DNA of 47,379 nt from Candidatus Fonsibacter lacus (lineage in GTDB: Bacteria > Actinomycetota > Actinomycetes > Nanopelagicales > Nanopelagicaceae), in the NCBI GenBank assembly GCA_009921625.1, contig RFXN01000002.1:1-47379 (forward strand), written 5' to 3'. The stretch's first letter is position 1; every line of letters begins with the position of its first letter. The notes under the pieces were generated by a model. The model was given only the letters and a program-made list of their open reading frames with translations. It was not told the DNA's origin and searched no databases. A program made the position numbers and the translations under genes. Below are positions 30,680 through 39,555 of the stretch, one piece after another.

Positions 30680-32536
30680 ATGAGAATGGCAGCGCGCCTC
30701 CGTGGAATCGGTCGGATGGTTGCGACATTTCTCTTAGTTATCGCACTCCCTATTTCAGCTATTTCAGTTAGCACTTCTGCGACTGCTGCGTCCTCTGATG
30801 ACCCAAAAACTTTTTTGCTGCCAGCGACTAATGGATTGAATGGCTCAACTGGGATAAGCGTTATCTTTGATGATTCACAGGCAGCATTGAGTTACGCCTC
30901 AGGTCTTGGGGATACAAATGTCAATTCCAATCCTGATGGTACCCAAGCGATAGGCGCAAAGCTCTATTGCAAGAATCTTCAGGATTCTGCTTGTGCGAAA
31001 ACAACTAATTTCAGCGTCTTTGCTATCTTGCAGCCTTGCAAATCTGAAAATGATCTCTATTGCATAAGCGATGTTTATGCCAATACTCCGGCCGGGAAAG
31101 TATCTGGAAAGTTTCAAGAAAATCTTCCCGCAGCAGGACCAACGGATTTTGTGGGCGATAGCTCTCTGGGATTACCAACAGGCGGACCACCCTCTATCTG
31201 GCAAATTCCTGGAGTGAAGAATTCTTCTGGCGCAGATACGTACACTCTATTTGTATCGACTCGGGGTAAGGGCGCACGTTCATCTACTGCTTCACAGCCC
31301 ACCTTTCAATTTAATGAATACACCGTTGCTATGTATGCGACTTCGATGAAGAGCGGCACTTATCAATTGGTCACAGCAGAAGGAAGTGGGTTAGATGCCA
31401 TTGTTGGTGGGGGATGCGCGACAAATAGCGAGAGTAAATGCGCTCTTCGTGAATCCTTCCCCATGGATGGCACTTCTTTTGGGGTTACTATCCGTTTTCC
31501 TAAAGCGCCCTCCAACTGGTTCTATGGTCGATTAAGTAAGCCAATTTTCGCACTGAACAAATCAACTTCGGGAAACTCTGTCCTACTTGATGTTTCGGGA
31601 GAGCCAGTGGCAGTTCCGGTGCTGTATGGAAAGAGTCCATGGAGCGCGCTCTCTGCAAATCTTCAAAAGTACTATATAGGTGGATTCCCAAGCGTGGGCA
31701 AGATCTATGGAGTGTCAGACCCTAATCAATGGGATGCAACCCACCTTGCAAGTAGTAGAGATTTTGAGGTCTTGAAAGAGTGGATACCGATTGTGAAAGA
31801 TACCGCGGTAGCGCTCACAACTCAGTGGTATTTCAAAGCATCGAATGAGGGTTCCGACCCCCGCTTTAATTCCACTGGTGATCAAGTGGATGGAATTGTC
31901 ACCAGTAATGCAACTGCATATGTACCGGGGCCACCAACGTTTAATCAGCAAACGCAATCTCTCGAATATCAAGTAGGTGCACCGCACTTAACTCCTTCTG
32001 GGGCAACATTTCGCGGCTCTTACGATTTAACAATTCGCGCTGATGCTGCCCGTGCGATTTATGGCTTTGCTAAGAATGTACCGGTCAAAGCAACCGTTTC
32101 TATTGTGAGCGAGAATGGTCAAGAAATCGCCGCCCAAGAGCAAGTGGGGGAGAAAGATGGTTGGTTCTTCCTCCGCGCTGAGAATTTCACCTTCTCTTCG
32201 CCTAAGTTACGCGTGAAACTTACTCAAAGTGGTGGGACAAATAACGGCAACAATTCTGGTGGGAATAATAGCGGTAGTAGTAATGGCAATAATCAGGGTA
32301 ATTATTCCGACACCGTTAAATGTGATGGTACTGGAAAGTGTTGCGATGCCAGCGGTAAGTGCACTACCGGAAATCCGGTAGGGAATAACAATTCAGGAAG
32401 TTCCAAGAGCGCTGCAGCTCCTAAAACATATATTCTCAAATGTAGCGCTAAGGGCGGTAAGACGTGGGTTGCTCGTGGAACAAATCCACAATGTCCCAAA
32501 GGATACAAGCAGGTTTCAAAGACTTTGGCTAAATAA
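30680..32536 (+). CDS. large secreted/cell-surface protein of unknown function with Asn/Gly-rich linker and Cys-rich C-terminus
   Basis: N-terminal signal peptide (MVATFLLVIALPISAISVSTSATAA), NNGNNSGGNNSGSSNGNNQGN linker, CDGTGKCCDASGKC and CSAKGGKTWVARGTNPQC. Confidence 0.75.
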   Translation: MRMAARLRGIGRMVATFLLVIALPISAISVSTSATAASSDDPKTFLLPATNGLNGSTGISVIFDDSQAALSYASGLGDTNVNSNPDGTQAIGAKLYCKNLQDSACAKTTNFSVFAILQPCKSENDLYCISDVYANTPAGKVSGKFQENLPAAGPTDFVGDSSLGLPTGGPPSIWQIPGVKNSSGADTYTLFVSTRGKGARSSTASQPTFQFNEYTVAMYATSMKSGTYQLVTAEGSGLDAIVGGGCATNSESKCALRESFPMDGTSFGVTIRFPKAPSNWFYGRLSKPIFALNKSTSGNSVLLDVSGEPVAVPVLYGKSPWSALSANLQKYYIGGFPSVGKIYGVSDPNQWDATHLASSRDFEVLKEWIPIVKDTAVALTTQWYFKASNEGSDPRFNSTGDQVDGIVTSNATAYVPGPPTFNQQTQSLEYQVGAPHLTPSGATFRGSYDLTIRADAARAIYGFAKNVPVKATVSIVSENGQEIAAQEQVGEKDGWFFLRAENFTFSSPKLRVKLTQSGGTNNGNNSGGNNSGSSNGNNQGNYSDTVKCDGTGKCCDASGKCTTGNPVGNNNSGSSKSAAAPKTYILKCSAKGGKTWVARGTNPQCPKGYKQVSKTLAK

Positions 32537-32553
32537 AATTTGGCTAACTAAAA
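32524..32553. repeat. 15-bp tandem duplication TTTGGCTAA(A/C)TAAAA x2 overlapping the stop codon of the secreted protein gene
   Basis: direct reading, 1 mismatch. Confidence 0.95.
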
Positions 32554-32584
32554 GCAGATATATAACATACGTGTGTAAAACTTG

Positions 32585-34093
32585 TTATGCGACCTCATGA
32601 ATCGGGCGAGCAGGAAGAAAATATTCTCGCCCAAAAGGTGATGTCCAGGTGCATGAACCATCGGCGTTGCTACTGATTTTCCAACCACCATGTGTTTTAA
32701 GCCTGTGATGCCTTCTGCAAAGTGCGCCAAGATTTTCTGGGTTTGTCTCGCCACCTTTATCCCATGGAATCGCATGGTCTATATCGCTTAACTCTGCAGA
32801 TCGGCGACAACCTGGAAAACGACAGGTTTTATCCCGGGCATTTATAAAATCAACGAGTGCATCGGGAGGTTGATATCTCTCTCGGCCACATTCGAGCAAC
32901 TCTCCACTTATCGGATCTGTAACAAATCGTCGCCATTGATTGGAAGTTGCAAGCTCGCGAGCGAGTGAGGCAGGAATTGCACCGTACCCACTCAACTCTG
33001 CGGGATTATCTGCAAGGCCAAGAAGGGTTGGTAGATCGACGATGACATTTATAGTCATCGCTGACTTTTTCGGGAGAGTTTTTTCTGATGAGGTAGAGGC
33101 ATCTGATTGAGGAGTATTGGTTTGAGCGCCGTTTCCTGAGGTAGAACTGCTCGTAGTTGAACTACCTGAGATAGAACTGCTCGTAGTTGAACTACCTGAG
33201 ATAGAGCTGTTAGTAATTGAGCTACCCATACTCGAACTACCTAGGCGAGCAGCGTGATTAATTCCAATATCCGCTCGCGTTAGTAATTCGACGAATGTAT
33301 CGGCTCGTCGTTGATCTGCGCTCTTCGACAAATCTTTAACTTCAGAGATTCTTTTCTCGAGGGAGCGCATGATTAAACGCGCATCAGGCGCAGTGAGCAG
33401 CGCTGAAATAGTCGACATACCATCGCGCTCTGGATAGCAAATAACCTTGCGCTCTTCTCGGGCGCTCTTAAACCTCTCTTCAAGTTCCTGTGGTGATGCT
33501 TGGGCAACAGCCTTGCGAATAGCAACGGCAATCTGATTGGGTGTTGAGAATTCAGCGCTGGCAAGCGCCTTTGCTTCAATCTTCGCAATCACAGCTTTAT
33601 CAGCGCCACCGTAAATAAGTGGAGCGCTCTCGCGAGCGATTACATTGGCATGTGCAGTAGAGATCACACCTTCAGCGAGAGCGCGAGTTGTATCAGGAAG
33701 ATGATGAACCAAAAGATTTGCAGTATCGATTCGATGTTGTGCAGTGTTTGGGCTGATGCGCAGTGCAGCGGCTATCTCTTCACGCTCTTGATCGTTAAGT
33801 TCGGAGGTAATTGCACTTCCGTTTGCGCCATAACCTTCAAAAGCTCCACCTGATAGCGCCCCTGGCTGATCTAGCGAGATGAGGTAGGTGACCTCGTTGA
33901 TGTGCGAGGTGAGCCAGGAGAGGTGCCTTTCAAGGGCGGTAAGGAGTTCAACTCGACCGTCAGGGGTCAGTTCGTAGCGAGCGAGCGAGGTTAACTCGAG
34001 CAAATTCTGCGCGCTCGGACGAGCAATCTTGATTTCGCTGACGCGCTGATCGAGAGAATTCATGTGGGGAATAGTTCTCGATTGGTCTGACAA
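32585..34093 (-). CDS. HNH endonuclease/DUF222 (13E12-repeat-type) protein
   Basis: C-terminal CRFPGCRRSAELSDIDHAIPWDKGGETNPENLGALCRRHHRLKTHGGW HNH motif; DUF222-like N-terminus; Ser/Thr/Gly repeat linker. Confidence 0.92.
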   Translation of the reverse strand: MSDQSRTIPHMNSLDQRVSEIKIARPSAQNLLELTSLARYELTPDGRVELLTALERHLSWLTSHINEVTYLISLDQPGALSGGAFEGYGANGSAITSELNDQEREEIAAALRISPNTAQHRIDTANLLVHHLPDTTRALAEGVISTAHANVIARESAPLIYGGADKAVIAKIEAKALASAEFSTPNQIAVAIRKAVAQASPQELEERFKSAREERKVICYPERDGMSTISALLTAPDARLIMRSLEKRISEVKDLSKSADQRRADTFVELLTRADIGINHAARLGSSSMGSSITNSSISGSSTTSSSISGSSTTSSSTSGNGAQTNTPQSDASTSSEKTLPKKSAMTINVIVDLPTLLGLADNPAELSGYGAIPASLARELATSNQWRRFVTDPISGELLECGRERYQPPDALVDFINARDKTCRFPGCRRSAELSDIDHAIPWDKGGETNPENLGALCRRHHRLKTHGGWKISSNADGSCTWTSPFGREYFLPARPIHEVA

Positions 34094-34177
34094 AGAGAGA
34101 AGGAACTGACATCGCTTGTTGATAACGAGTAAAAATTTGGGAATGCACCAGCTCAGATGTTGGTTATATAGTTCTCA

Positions 34178-34197
34178 AAGGTTGAACTTTCAACCTT
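34178..34197. promoter_or_regulatory. perfect 20-bp palindrome AAGGTTGAA-ct-TTCAACCTT, candidate operator of the pirin gene
   Basis: 9-bp perfect inverted repeat, 2-nt spacer, upstream of ATG 34215 and downstream of TATATA. Confidence 0.6.
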
Positions 34198-34214
34198 ATG
34201 AAGGAGATGTAGCG

Positions 34215-35246
34215 ATGCCCGCGGTAACAGTCCCCGATATCACTGTCCTTCCTCGAATCGATGCCCCTATCAATCAGAGCAGCTCTAGTAGCGCGAGCGC
34301 AGCTCGCCCTCGGACCGTGAAGCAGATAACGACCGCCCCACAAGGCTTTGAGGGCGAAGGCTTCCCAGTTCGCCGCGCCTTTGCCGGCATCGATCTCACC
34401 GAACTCGACCCATTCATTCACCTCGATCAAATGGGTGAAGTGGAATATGCACCGGGTGAACCAAAGGGAACTCCATGGCACCCGCATCGTGGTTTTGAAA
34501 CCGTCACTTACATCATCGATGGAATTTTTGATCACATGGATAGCAATGGCGGCGGCGGCACCATCACCAATGGCGATACCCAATGGATGACAGCGGGCGC
34601 TGGAATCCTCCATATCGAAACTCCACCCGAGCATTTAGTTGTCAGCGGTGGTCTCTTCCACGGATTCCAACTATGGGTCAATCTTCCAAAAGCGCAGAAG
34701 TGGGCGCCACCTGCATATCAAGATGTCCGTGCCAACGATGTTGCGCTCCTTGCCTCACACGATGGCGGCGCACTCCTTCGCGTTATCGCTGGCGAAGTAG
34801 CGGGGCATAACGGTCCAGGGCGCACTCGCACTCCTATTACTTTGATTCACGCAACGCTCTCACCCGGTGCGCAACTTCGCTTACCGTGGCGCCAAGACTT
34901 TAATGCGCTTGCTTACACTCTCAATGGCTTCGGCTCGATGGGATTAGAACGTCGCCCAGTGAAGTCAGGGCAAATGACAGTCTTCGGCCCCGGTGACTCG
35001 ATCATCATCTCAGCAGATGACAAACAAGAGTCTCGATTGCCGCAGATGGATGTATTTATTCTCGGTGGCGAACCCATCAAAGAACCTGTTGCTTGGATGG
35101 GTCCATTTGTTATGAACACTAAGAGCGAAGTGCTCCAAGCTTTCGAAGATTTTCAGAGCGGAAAGTTGGGGCGCATCCCTTCCATTAAGCGACCAAGTGA
35201 TATCCATAAGATTCACGGCACGCCAGACGAGATTCAAGAGTCTTAA
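34215..35246 (+). CDS. pirin family protein
   Basis: GTPWHPHRGFETVTYIIDGIFDHMDSNG, GDTQWMTAGAGILHIETPPE; ATG 34215 preceded by AAGGAGATG, so the ORF-track start at 34116 is too early. Confidence 0.93.
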   Translation: MPAVTVPDITVLPRIDAPINQSSSSSASAARPRTVKQITTAPQGFEGEGFPVRRAFAGIDLTELDPFIHLDQMGEVEYAPGEPKGTPWHPHRGFETVTYIIDGIFDHMDSNGGGGTITNGDTQWMTAGAGILHIETPPEHLVVSGGLFHGFQLWVNLPKAQKWAPPAYQDVRANDVALLASHDGGALLRVIAGEVAGHNGPGRTRTPITLIHATLSPGAQLRLPWRQDFNALAYTLNGFGSMGLERRPVKSGQMTVFGPGDSIIISADDKQESRLPQMDVFILGGEPIKEPVAWMGPFVMNTKSEVLQAFEDFQSGKLGRIPSIKRPSDIHKIHGTPDEIQES

Positions 35247-35275
35247 TAAATTACTATTACTGAAAATCTCTATAA

Positions 35276-36676
35276 TTAAAGGGCTTTTAACGCGCTGACA
35301 ACTTTAGTGAGCGAAGCCTTTGCATCACCGAAGAGCAACGTGGTCTTTGGATCGTATAAGAGTTCATTTTCGATACCAGCAAAACCAGGGCGCATCGAAC
35401 GCTTTAAGAAGATGATATTTCCCGACTGTTGTACATCAAGAATTGGCATGCCATAAATCGGACATCCTGGAGTCGTCTTCGCTGCAGGATTCACCACATC
35501 ATTTGCGCCAATAACAATCGAAACATCAGTTTGCGGGAAGGTTGGATTGATCTCATCCATCTCCACTAATTGTTCATAAGGAACATTCGCCTCAGCAAGA
35601 AGCACGTTCATATGTCCTGGCATACGACCAGCGACCGGGTGGATGCCGTAGGCAACATCAATCCCTTTTGCAGTTAATAAATCAGCAAGTTCGCGAACTG
35701 TATGTTGCGCCTGAGCAACTGCTAGACCAAATCCAGGGACGATAACTACGCGTCGCGCATAATTAAGTAAAATCGCAACATCTTCGGCAGATCCAGATTT
35801 CACTGGTCGAGAATCTGCTTCGCCCGCGGCGCTCGCCGTTGCGGTAAAGGCGCCAAAGAGAGTGCCAAAGAGTGAGCGACCCATCGCTTCAGCCATCAAT
35901 CGAGTGAGAATCGTTCCGGAGGCGCCAACAAGCGTTCCAGCGACAATCAAGAGCGTCGCTTCAAGTACATATCCGCTCGCGGCAACAGTGAGACCAGTAA
36001 ATGCATTGAGAAGTGAGATGACAATCGGAACATCCGCGCCACCAACTGGGAGGACAAAGAGCACACCAAAGAGCGCTGAGAGCGCCATGAGAACGAGCAC
36101 TGACGTGGTATCAGCTGCTGAATACACCCAGACGCTGCAGGCAATAATCGCCGCTAAATTTCCAGCAATAATGAAACGGCCACCAGGGAAGATAACTGGG
36201 CGAGTGGTCATCAACTCTTGCAACTTCAAGAAGGTAATAATCGAGCCGGTAAATGAGGTAGTACCGACAACCACAGTAAAGATTGTCGCAATAAGAACTG
36301 CGGCAGTGATTGGCGCACCATTCCCTGCAGCCTCTTCACCTAGCTTTAAATATTCGACGATTGCTACTAGGGCAGCAGCGCCACCACCGACGCCATTAAA
36401 GAGCGCAACAAGTTGCGGCATCTGAGTGAGCTGCACTTTCCGTGCGGCTGGAACACCAATGACCAGACCAACGAGAATCGCAAGAAGAATTAACGGCAGA
36501 TTCTTCACTGGCAGTTGATCTCCGTAAAAGAAGACCACCAACGTTGCGATAGTAGCACCCGCAGCGCCGATGAGATTACCGCGACGAGCCGTCTTCGGAT
36601 GCGAAAGACCTTTAAGTGCGAGAATAAAACAGATTGCAGCAACTAAGCCAATGAGGTCATAGAGATTTCGACTCAT
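35276..36676 (-). CDS. pntB: NAD(P) transhydrogenase subunit beta
   Basis: GFGLAVAQAQHTVRELADLL, YGIHPVAGRMPGHMNVLLAEANVPYEQLVEMDEIN, VIGANDVVNPAA. Confidence 0.96.
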   Translation of the reverse strand: MSRNLYDLIGLVAAICFILALKGLSHPKTARRGNLIGAAGATIATLVVFFYGDQLPVKNLPLILLAILVGLVIGVPAARKVQLTQMPQLVALFNGVGGGAAALVAIVEYLKLGEEAAGNGAPITAAVLIATIFTVVVGTTSFTGSIITFLKLQELMTTRPVIFPGGRFIIAGNLAAIIACSVWVYSAADTTSVLVLMALSALFGVLFVLPVGGADVPIVISLLNAFTGLTVAASGYVLEATLLIVAGTLVGASGTILTRLMAEAMGRSLFGTLFGAFTATASAAGEADSRPVKSGSAEDVAILLNYARRVVIVPGFGLAVAQAQHTVRELADLLTAKGIDVAYGIHPVAGRMPGHMNVLLAEANVPYEQLVEMDEINPTFPQTDVSIVIGANDVVNPAAKTTPGCPIYGMPILDVQQSGNIIFLKRSMRPGFAGIENELLYDPKTTLLFGDAKASLTKVVSALKAL

Positions 36677-36988
36677 CTATTTCACCTCATCACTTTTCGG
36701 CGCCAGTGATTTCTTTGGTTTAAACATCTCAAGCATTCGATCGGTAACAACAAAGCCACCAACCATGTTGATAGTCGCTAACACAATCGCAACTAACGAA
36801 AGGCTTAATTGGAGAGCGTTATCGCTATGCGATGCCACGATTATCGCGCCGACAAGAATCACGCCGTGAATAGCGTTGGCGCCACTCATTAATGGAGTAT
36901 GGAGCGTAGATGAAACCTTGGAGACCACTTCAAAGCCAACAAATACTGCAAGAACAAAGATTGAAATAAGCGCTAATCCGCTACTCAT
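36677..36988 (-). CDS. pntAB: NAD(P) transhydrogenase subunit alpha part 2
   Basis: FVGFEVVSKVSSTLHTPLMSGANAIHGVILVGAI, C-terminal FVVTDRMLEMFK. Confidence 0.94.
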   Translation of the reverse strand: MSSGLALISIFVLAVFVGFEVVSKVSSTLHTPLMSGANAIHGVILVGAIIVASHSDNALQLSLSLVAIVLATINMVGGFVVTDRMLEMFKPKKSLAPKSDEVK

Positions 36989-38163
36989 CGGGAACCTCCA
37001 CTTGATCCAGCGCCAGAATTAGCGAGTGCCGCTTTTGCGCCCTCATGGCGCACTTCCCCTTGATGCGTCACTGCGCTTGCCGCAATAATTTCATCATCAA
37101 AATCAAGATGTAATGAGCTCTTATTCGCGCCACTAGCATCGCTCTCACTCTTGACCATTAACATCAGCAAATTCATACAATTTTTTGCAAAGAGCTGTGA
37201 GGCGTGGAAGGGAAGTTGGCTTGGCACATCTTTCCCACCCCAAATCCGAACACCGTTTTTCTCTACAATCTCACCAGGTTTTGAGCCAGCAACATTGCCA
37301 CCGCTCTCCGCAGCGAGATCAACAATCACCGAGCCCACCTTCATCGCCGCAACCATCTCTTCAGTAACTAATTGAGGAGCAGGGCGACCAGGTACCGCAG
37401 CGGTGGTAATAACGACATCCGCACTTGCCAGATATGGAGTGAGTAGTTCGCGTTGTTTCGCCGCGCGCTCTTCAGACATCTCGCGGGCATAACCACCAGC
37501 GCCTTCAAGCGCTTCTAATTTCAAATCAATAAATGTTGCACCCATTGAGCGCACTTCATCAGCCGATGCTGGGCGAACATCATAAGCAGAGACAACCGCA
37601 CCCAAACGCCTTGATGTTGCAATCGCTTGCAATCCAGCAACACCAGCGCCAAGAACGACAACATTGGCAGGCGTAACAGTTCCGGCAGCGGTCATCAATA
37701 GTGGAAAGAATCGTGGTGATAGATCTGCAGCAACAAGCGCTGCTCGGTAACCAGCGCAGAGCGCTTGAGAGGTAAGCGCATCCATAGATTGCGCACGAGA
37801 AATCCGGGGCACTAGTTCTAGTGAGAATGCAGTGGCGCCCGCCTTCACCGCTGCCGAAATGGAATCAAGAGATTGGTTGGGCGAAAGGAAGGAGATTGTT
37901 ATTGCTCCCTTTTTTACCGAGGCAAATTGCTCAGGCGACAGTGGGTTGACCGAGAGAATGACATCGGCCTTACTCATTTCGGATGCGCTAACTATTTCTG
38001 CGCCTGCAGCAGAGAGCGCGCCATCATCTGCAAGTGCGTGAGCTCCTGCGCCCTTCTCTACGGAAACTGTAAAACCAGCGCGAATATATTTCGACACTAC
38101 ATCAGGAACTACTGCCACTCTGCGCTCTCCTGCTCTGCCTTCGCGCGCCACAAAGATATGCAT
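36985..38163 (-). CDS. pntAA: NAD(P) transhydrogenase subunit alpha part 1
   Basis: MHIFVAREGRAGERRVAVVPDVV start at 38163 with AAGGTG upstream; VVLGAGVAGLQAIATSRRLGAVVSAYDVRP, ELLTPYLASADVVITTAAVPGRPAPQL. Confidence 0.93.
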   Translation of the reverse strand: MHIFVAREGRAGERRVAVVPDVVSKYIRAGFTVSVEKGAGAHALADDGALSAAGAEIVSASEMSKADVILSVNPLSPEQFASVKKGAITISFLSPNQSLDSISAAVKAGATAFSLELVPRISRAQSMDALTSQALCAGYRAALVAADLSPRFFPLLMTAAGTVTPANVVVLGAGVAGLQAIATSRRLGAVVSAYDVRPASADEVRSMGATFIDLKLEALEGAGGYAREMSEERAAKQRELLTPYLASADVVITTAAVPGRPAPQLVTEEMVAAMKVGSVIVDLAAESGGNVAGSKPGEIVEKNGVRIWGGKDVPSQLPFHASQLFAKNCMNLLMLMVKSESDASGANKSSLHLDFDDEIIAASAVTHQGEVRHEGAKAALANSGAGSSGGSR

Positions 38164-38204
38164 AATCACCTTCCTGAACTGGTGTCGGGGAGAGTAAGAC
38201 TTGG

Positions 38205-39164
38205 TTATTTCCCTTGTAAATCTTTGTTGATTAAATGGTAGAGCACAGCCTGGATAGTTGTCCTTCGATGATAGGCCTGGCGCCAAACTACCGACTTCGG
38301 CCCATCGATTACCTCAGCTGCGACCTCTTCTCCACGGTGTGCTGGTAGGCAATGCATAAATATGGAGTCTGGAGCGGTGAGGTTTAGGATTTTTTCCGTC
38401 ACAGCAAAGCTAGCGAGATCACGTAATTTCTCCGCGCGCACGCTCTCAGGATCGCCCATAGACATCCAGACATCGGTGTAAAGAACGCTCGCGCCACGTG
38501 CAGCGCTCTCTGGATCATGGGAAATTTCAATGGTGCCACCGTGAGCAGCGGCAAGTGCTTTTGCACGTTCAACAACGCTATTTTCAGGCGCCCATTTTCC
38601 AGGAGGAGTGGCAATCGTTACATGAGCGCCTAGCGTTGCACCCATTAACATCCAGGCGTTTGCCATGTTATTTCCATCGCCAAGGTAAGTGAATTTTCTA
38701 CCAGATATTTTCTTTCCAAAGATCTCGCGAATAGTCACCCAATCAGCAAGAAGTTGTGTTGGGTGATCAACATCTGTGAGCGCGTTAACAACTGGAATGC
38801 TTGCCCACTTTGCAAACTCTGTTACATCACTCTGCGCATAGGTGCGGATGATAAATGCCTTGGCAAATGCGCTGACAATTCGGGCGGTATCGGCGATGGT
38901 CTCACCTCGACCAATTTGGAGTTCATCACCGCGGACGAATATCGGCGTGCCCCCTAAGTGAGCAACTGCCGTCTCTGACGCTAAACGCGTACGGGTTGAT
39001 GCCTTATTCATATAGATCACGACGCTCTCACCAGCGAGAAAGCTAGATTCTGAGAGGGGCTTTACGGTAAAGCGCGCTGAAGTCTCTAATAGAAGTTCGA
39101 GGTCATCTCGAGAGAGCGCATCCGAGCTGACCAGGTCTTTCAGGGGTCCGCCGTTGCCTGTCAT
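38205..39164 (-). CDS. argF: ornithine carbamoyltransferase-like protein
   Basis: STRTR, DHPTQLLADWVTI, YLGDGNNMANAW, VLYTDVWMSMG, MHCLPAHRGEEV; start set at MTGNGG. Confidence 0.9.
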   Translation of the reverse strand: MTGNGGPLKDLVSSDALSRDDLELLLETSARFTVKPLSESSFLAGESVVIYMNKASTRTRLASETAVAHLGGTPIFVRGDELQIGRGETIADTARIVSAFAKAFIIRTYAQSDVTEFAKWASIPVVNALTDVDHPTQLLADWVTIREIFGKKISGRKFTYLGDGNNMANAWMLMGATLGAHVTIATPPGKWAPENSVVERAKALAAAHGGTIEISHDPESAARGASVLYTDVWMSMGDPESVRAEKLRDLASFAVTEKILNLTAPDSIFMHCLPAHRGEEVAAEVIDGPKSVVWRQAYHRRTTIQAVLYHLINKDLQGK

Positions 39165-39251
39165 AAGGAGAAGGGTACGCCTGCACGCTCTAGGCTTGCG
39201 CCATCGGGCACGGCGGCAGGGTGATTGCAACAGGAAATAGCGGAAAATCCA

Positions 39252-39287
39252 GAGAAGCGAGAGAAGCGAGAGAAGCGAGAGAAGCGA
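39252..39287. repeat. 9-bp tandem array (GAGAAGCGA) x4
   Basis: direct reading; directly upstream of the DUF3039 gene start. Confidence 0.97.
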
Positions 39288-39299
39288 GAGGAGTAAATC

Positions 39300-39545
39300 G
39301 TGGGAATTCGGGAGCGCTTCGGTTCACTTATCGATAGCGCGCCAAAAACCAAGCACACGGGAAATGATGACGGCGATCATGAGCGATTCTCTCACTATGC
39401 GGATAAAGCGAAGATAGTTGAATCCGCCGTAACGGGAAAAGCTATCCGCGCACTCTGCGGAAAGAAATGGATACCAACGCGTGATCCGCAAAATTTTCCA
39501 GTGTGTCCAACATGCAAAGAGATTTACAGTCGTTTAAAGCAGTAA
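39300..39545 (+). CDS. DUF3039 domain protein (GTG start)
   Basis: RFSHYADKAKIVESAVTGKAIRALCGKKWIPTRDPQNFPVCPTCKEIY. Confidence 0.88.
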   Translation: MGIRERFGSLIDSAPKTKHTGNDDGDHERFSHYADKAKIVESAVTGKAIRALCGKKWIPTRDPQNFPVCPTCKEIYSRLKQ

Positions 39546-39555
39546 TACTCATATC

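Noticed and set aside
30168-32600. Integrative element inserted at the tmRNA 3' end
   Set aside because: No integrase gene and no duplicated tmRNA 3' attachment sequence seen downstream; only a secreted protein and an HNH/DUF222 gene follow.
34116-34214. N-terminal extension of pirin in the ORF track
   Set aside because: Overlaps the promoter-like region and palindrome; ATG 34215 has a strong AAGGAG RBS and matches the pirin start.
38164-38286. N-terminal extension of pntAA in the ORF track
   Set aside because: Overlaps the argF 3' end; the conserved start MHIFVAREG has an RBS at 38163.
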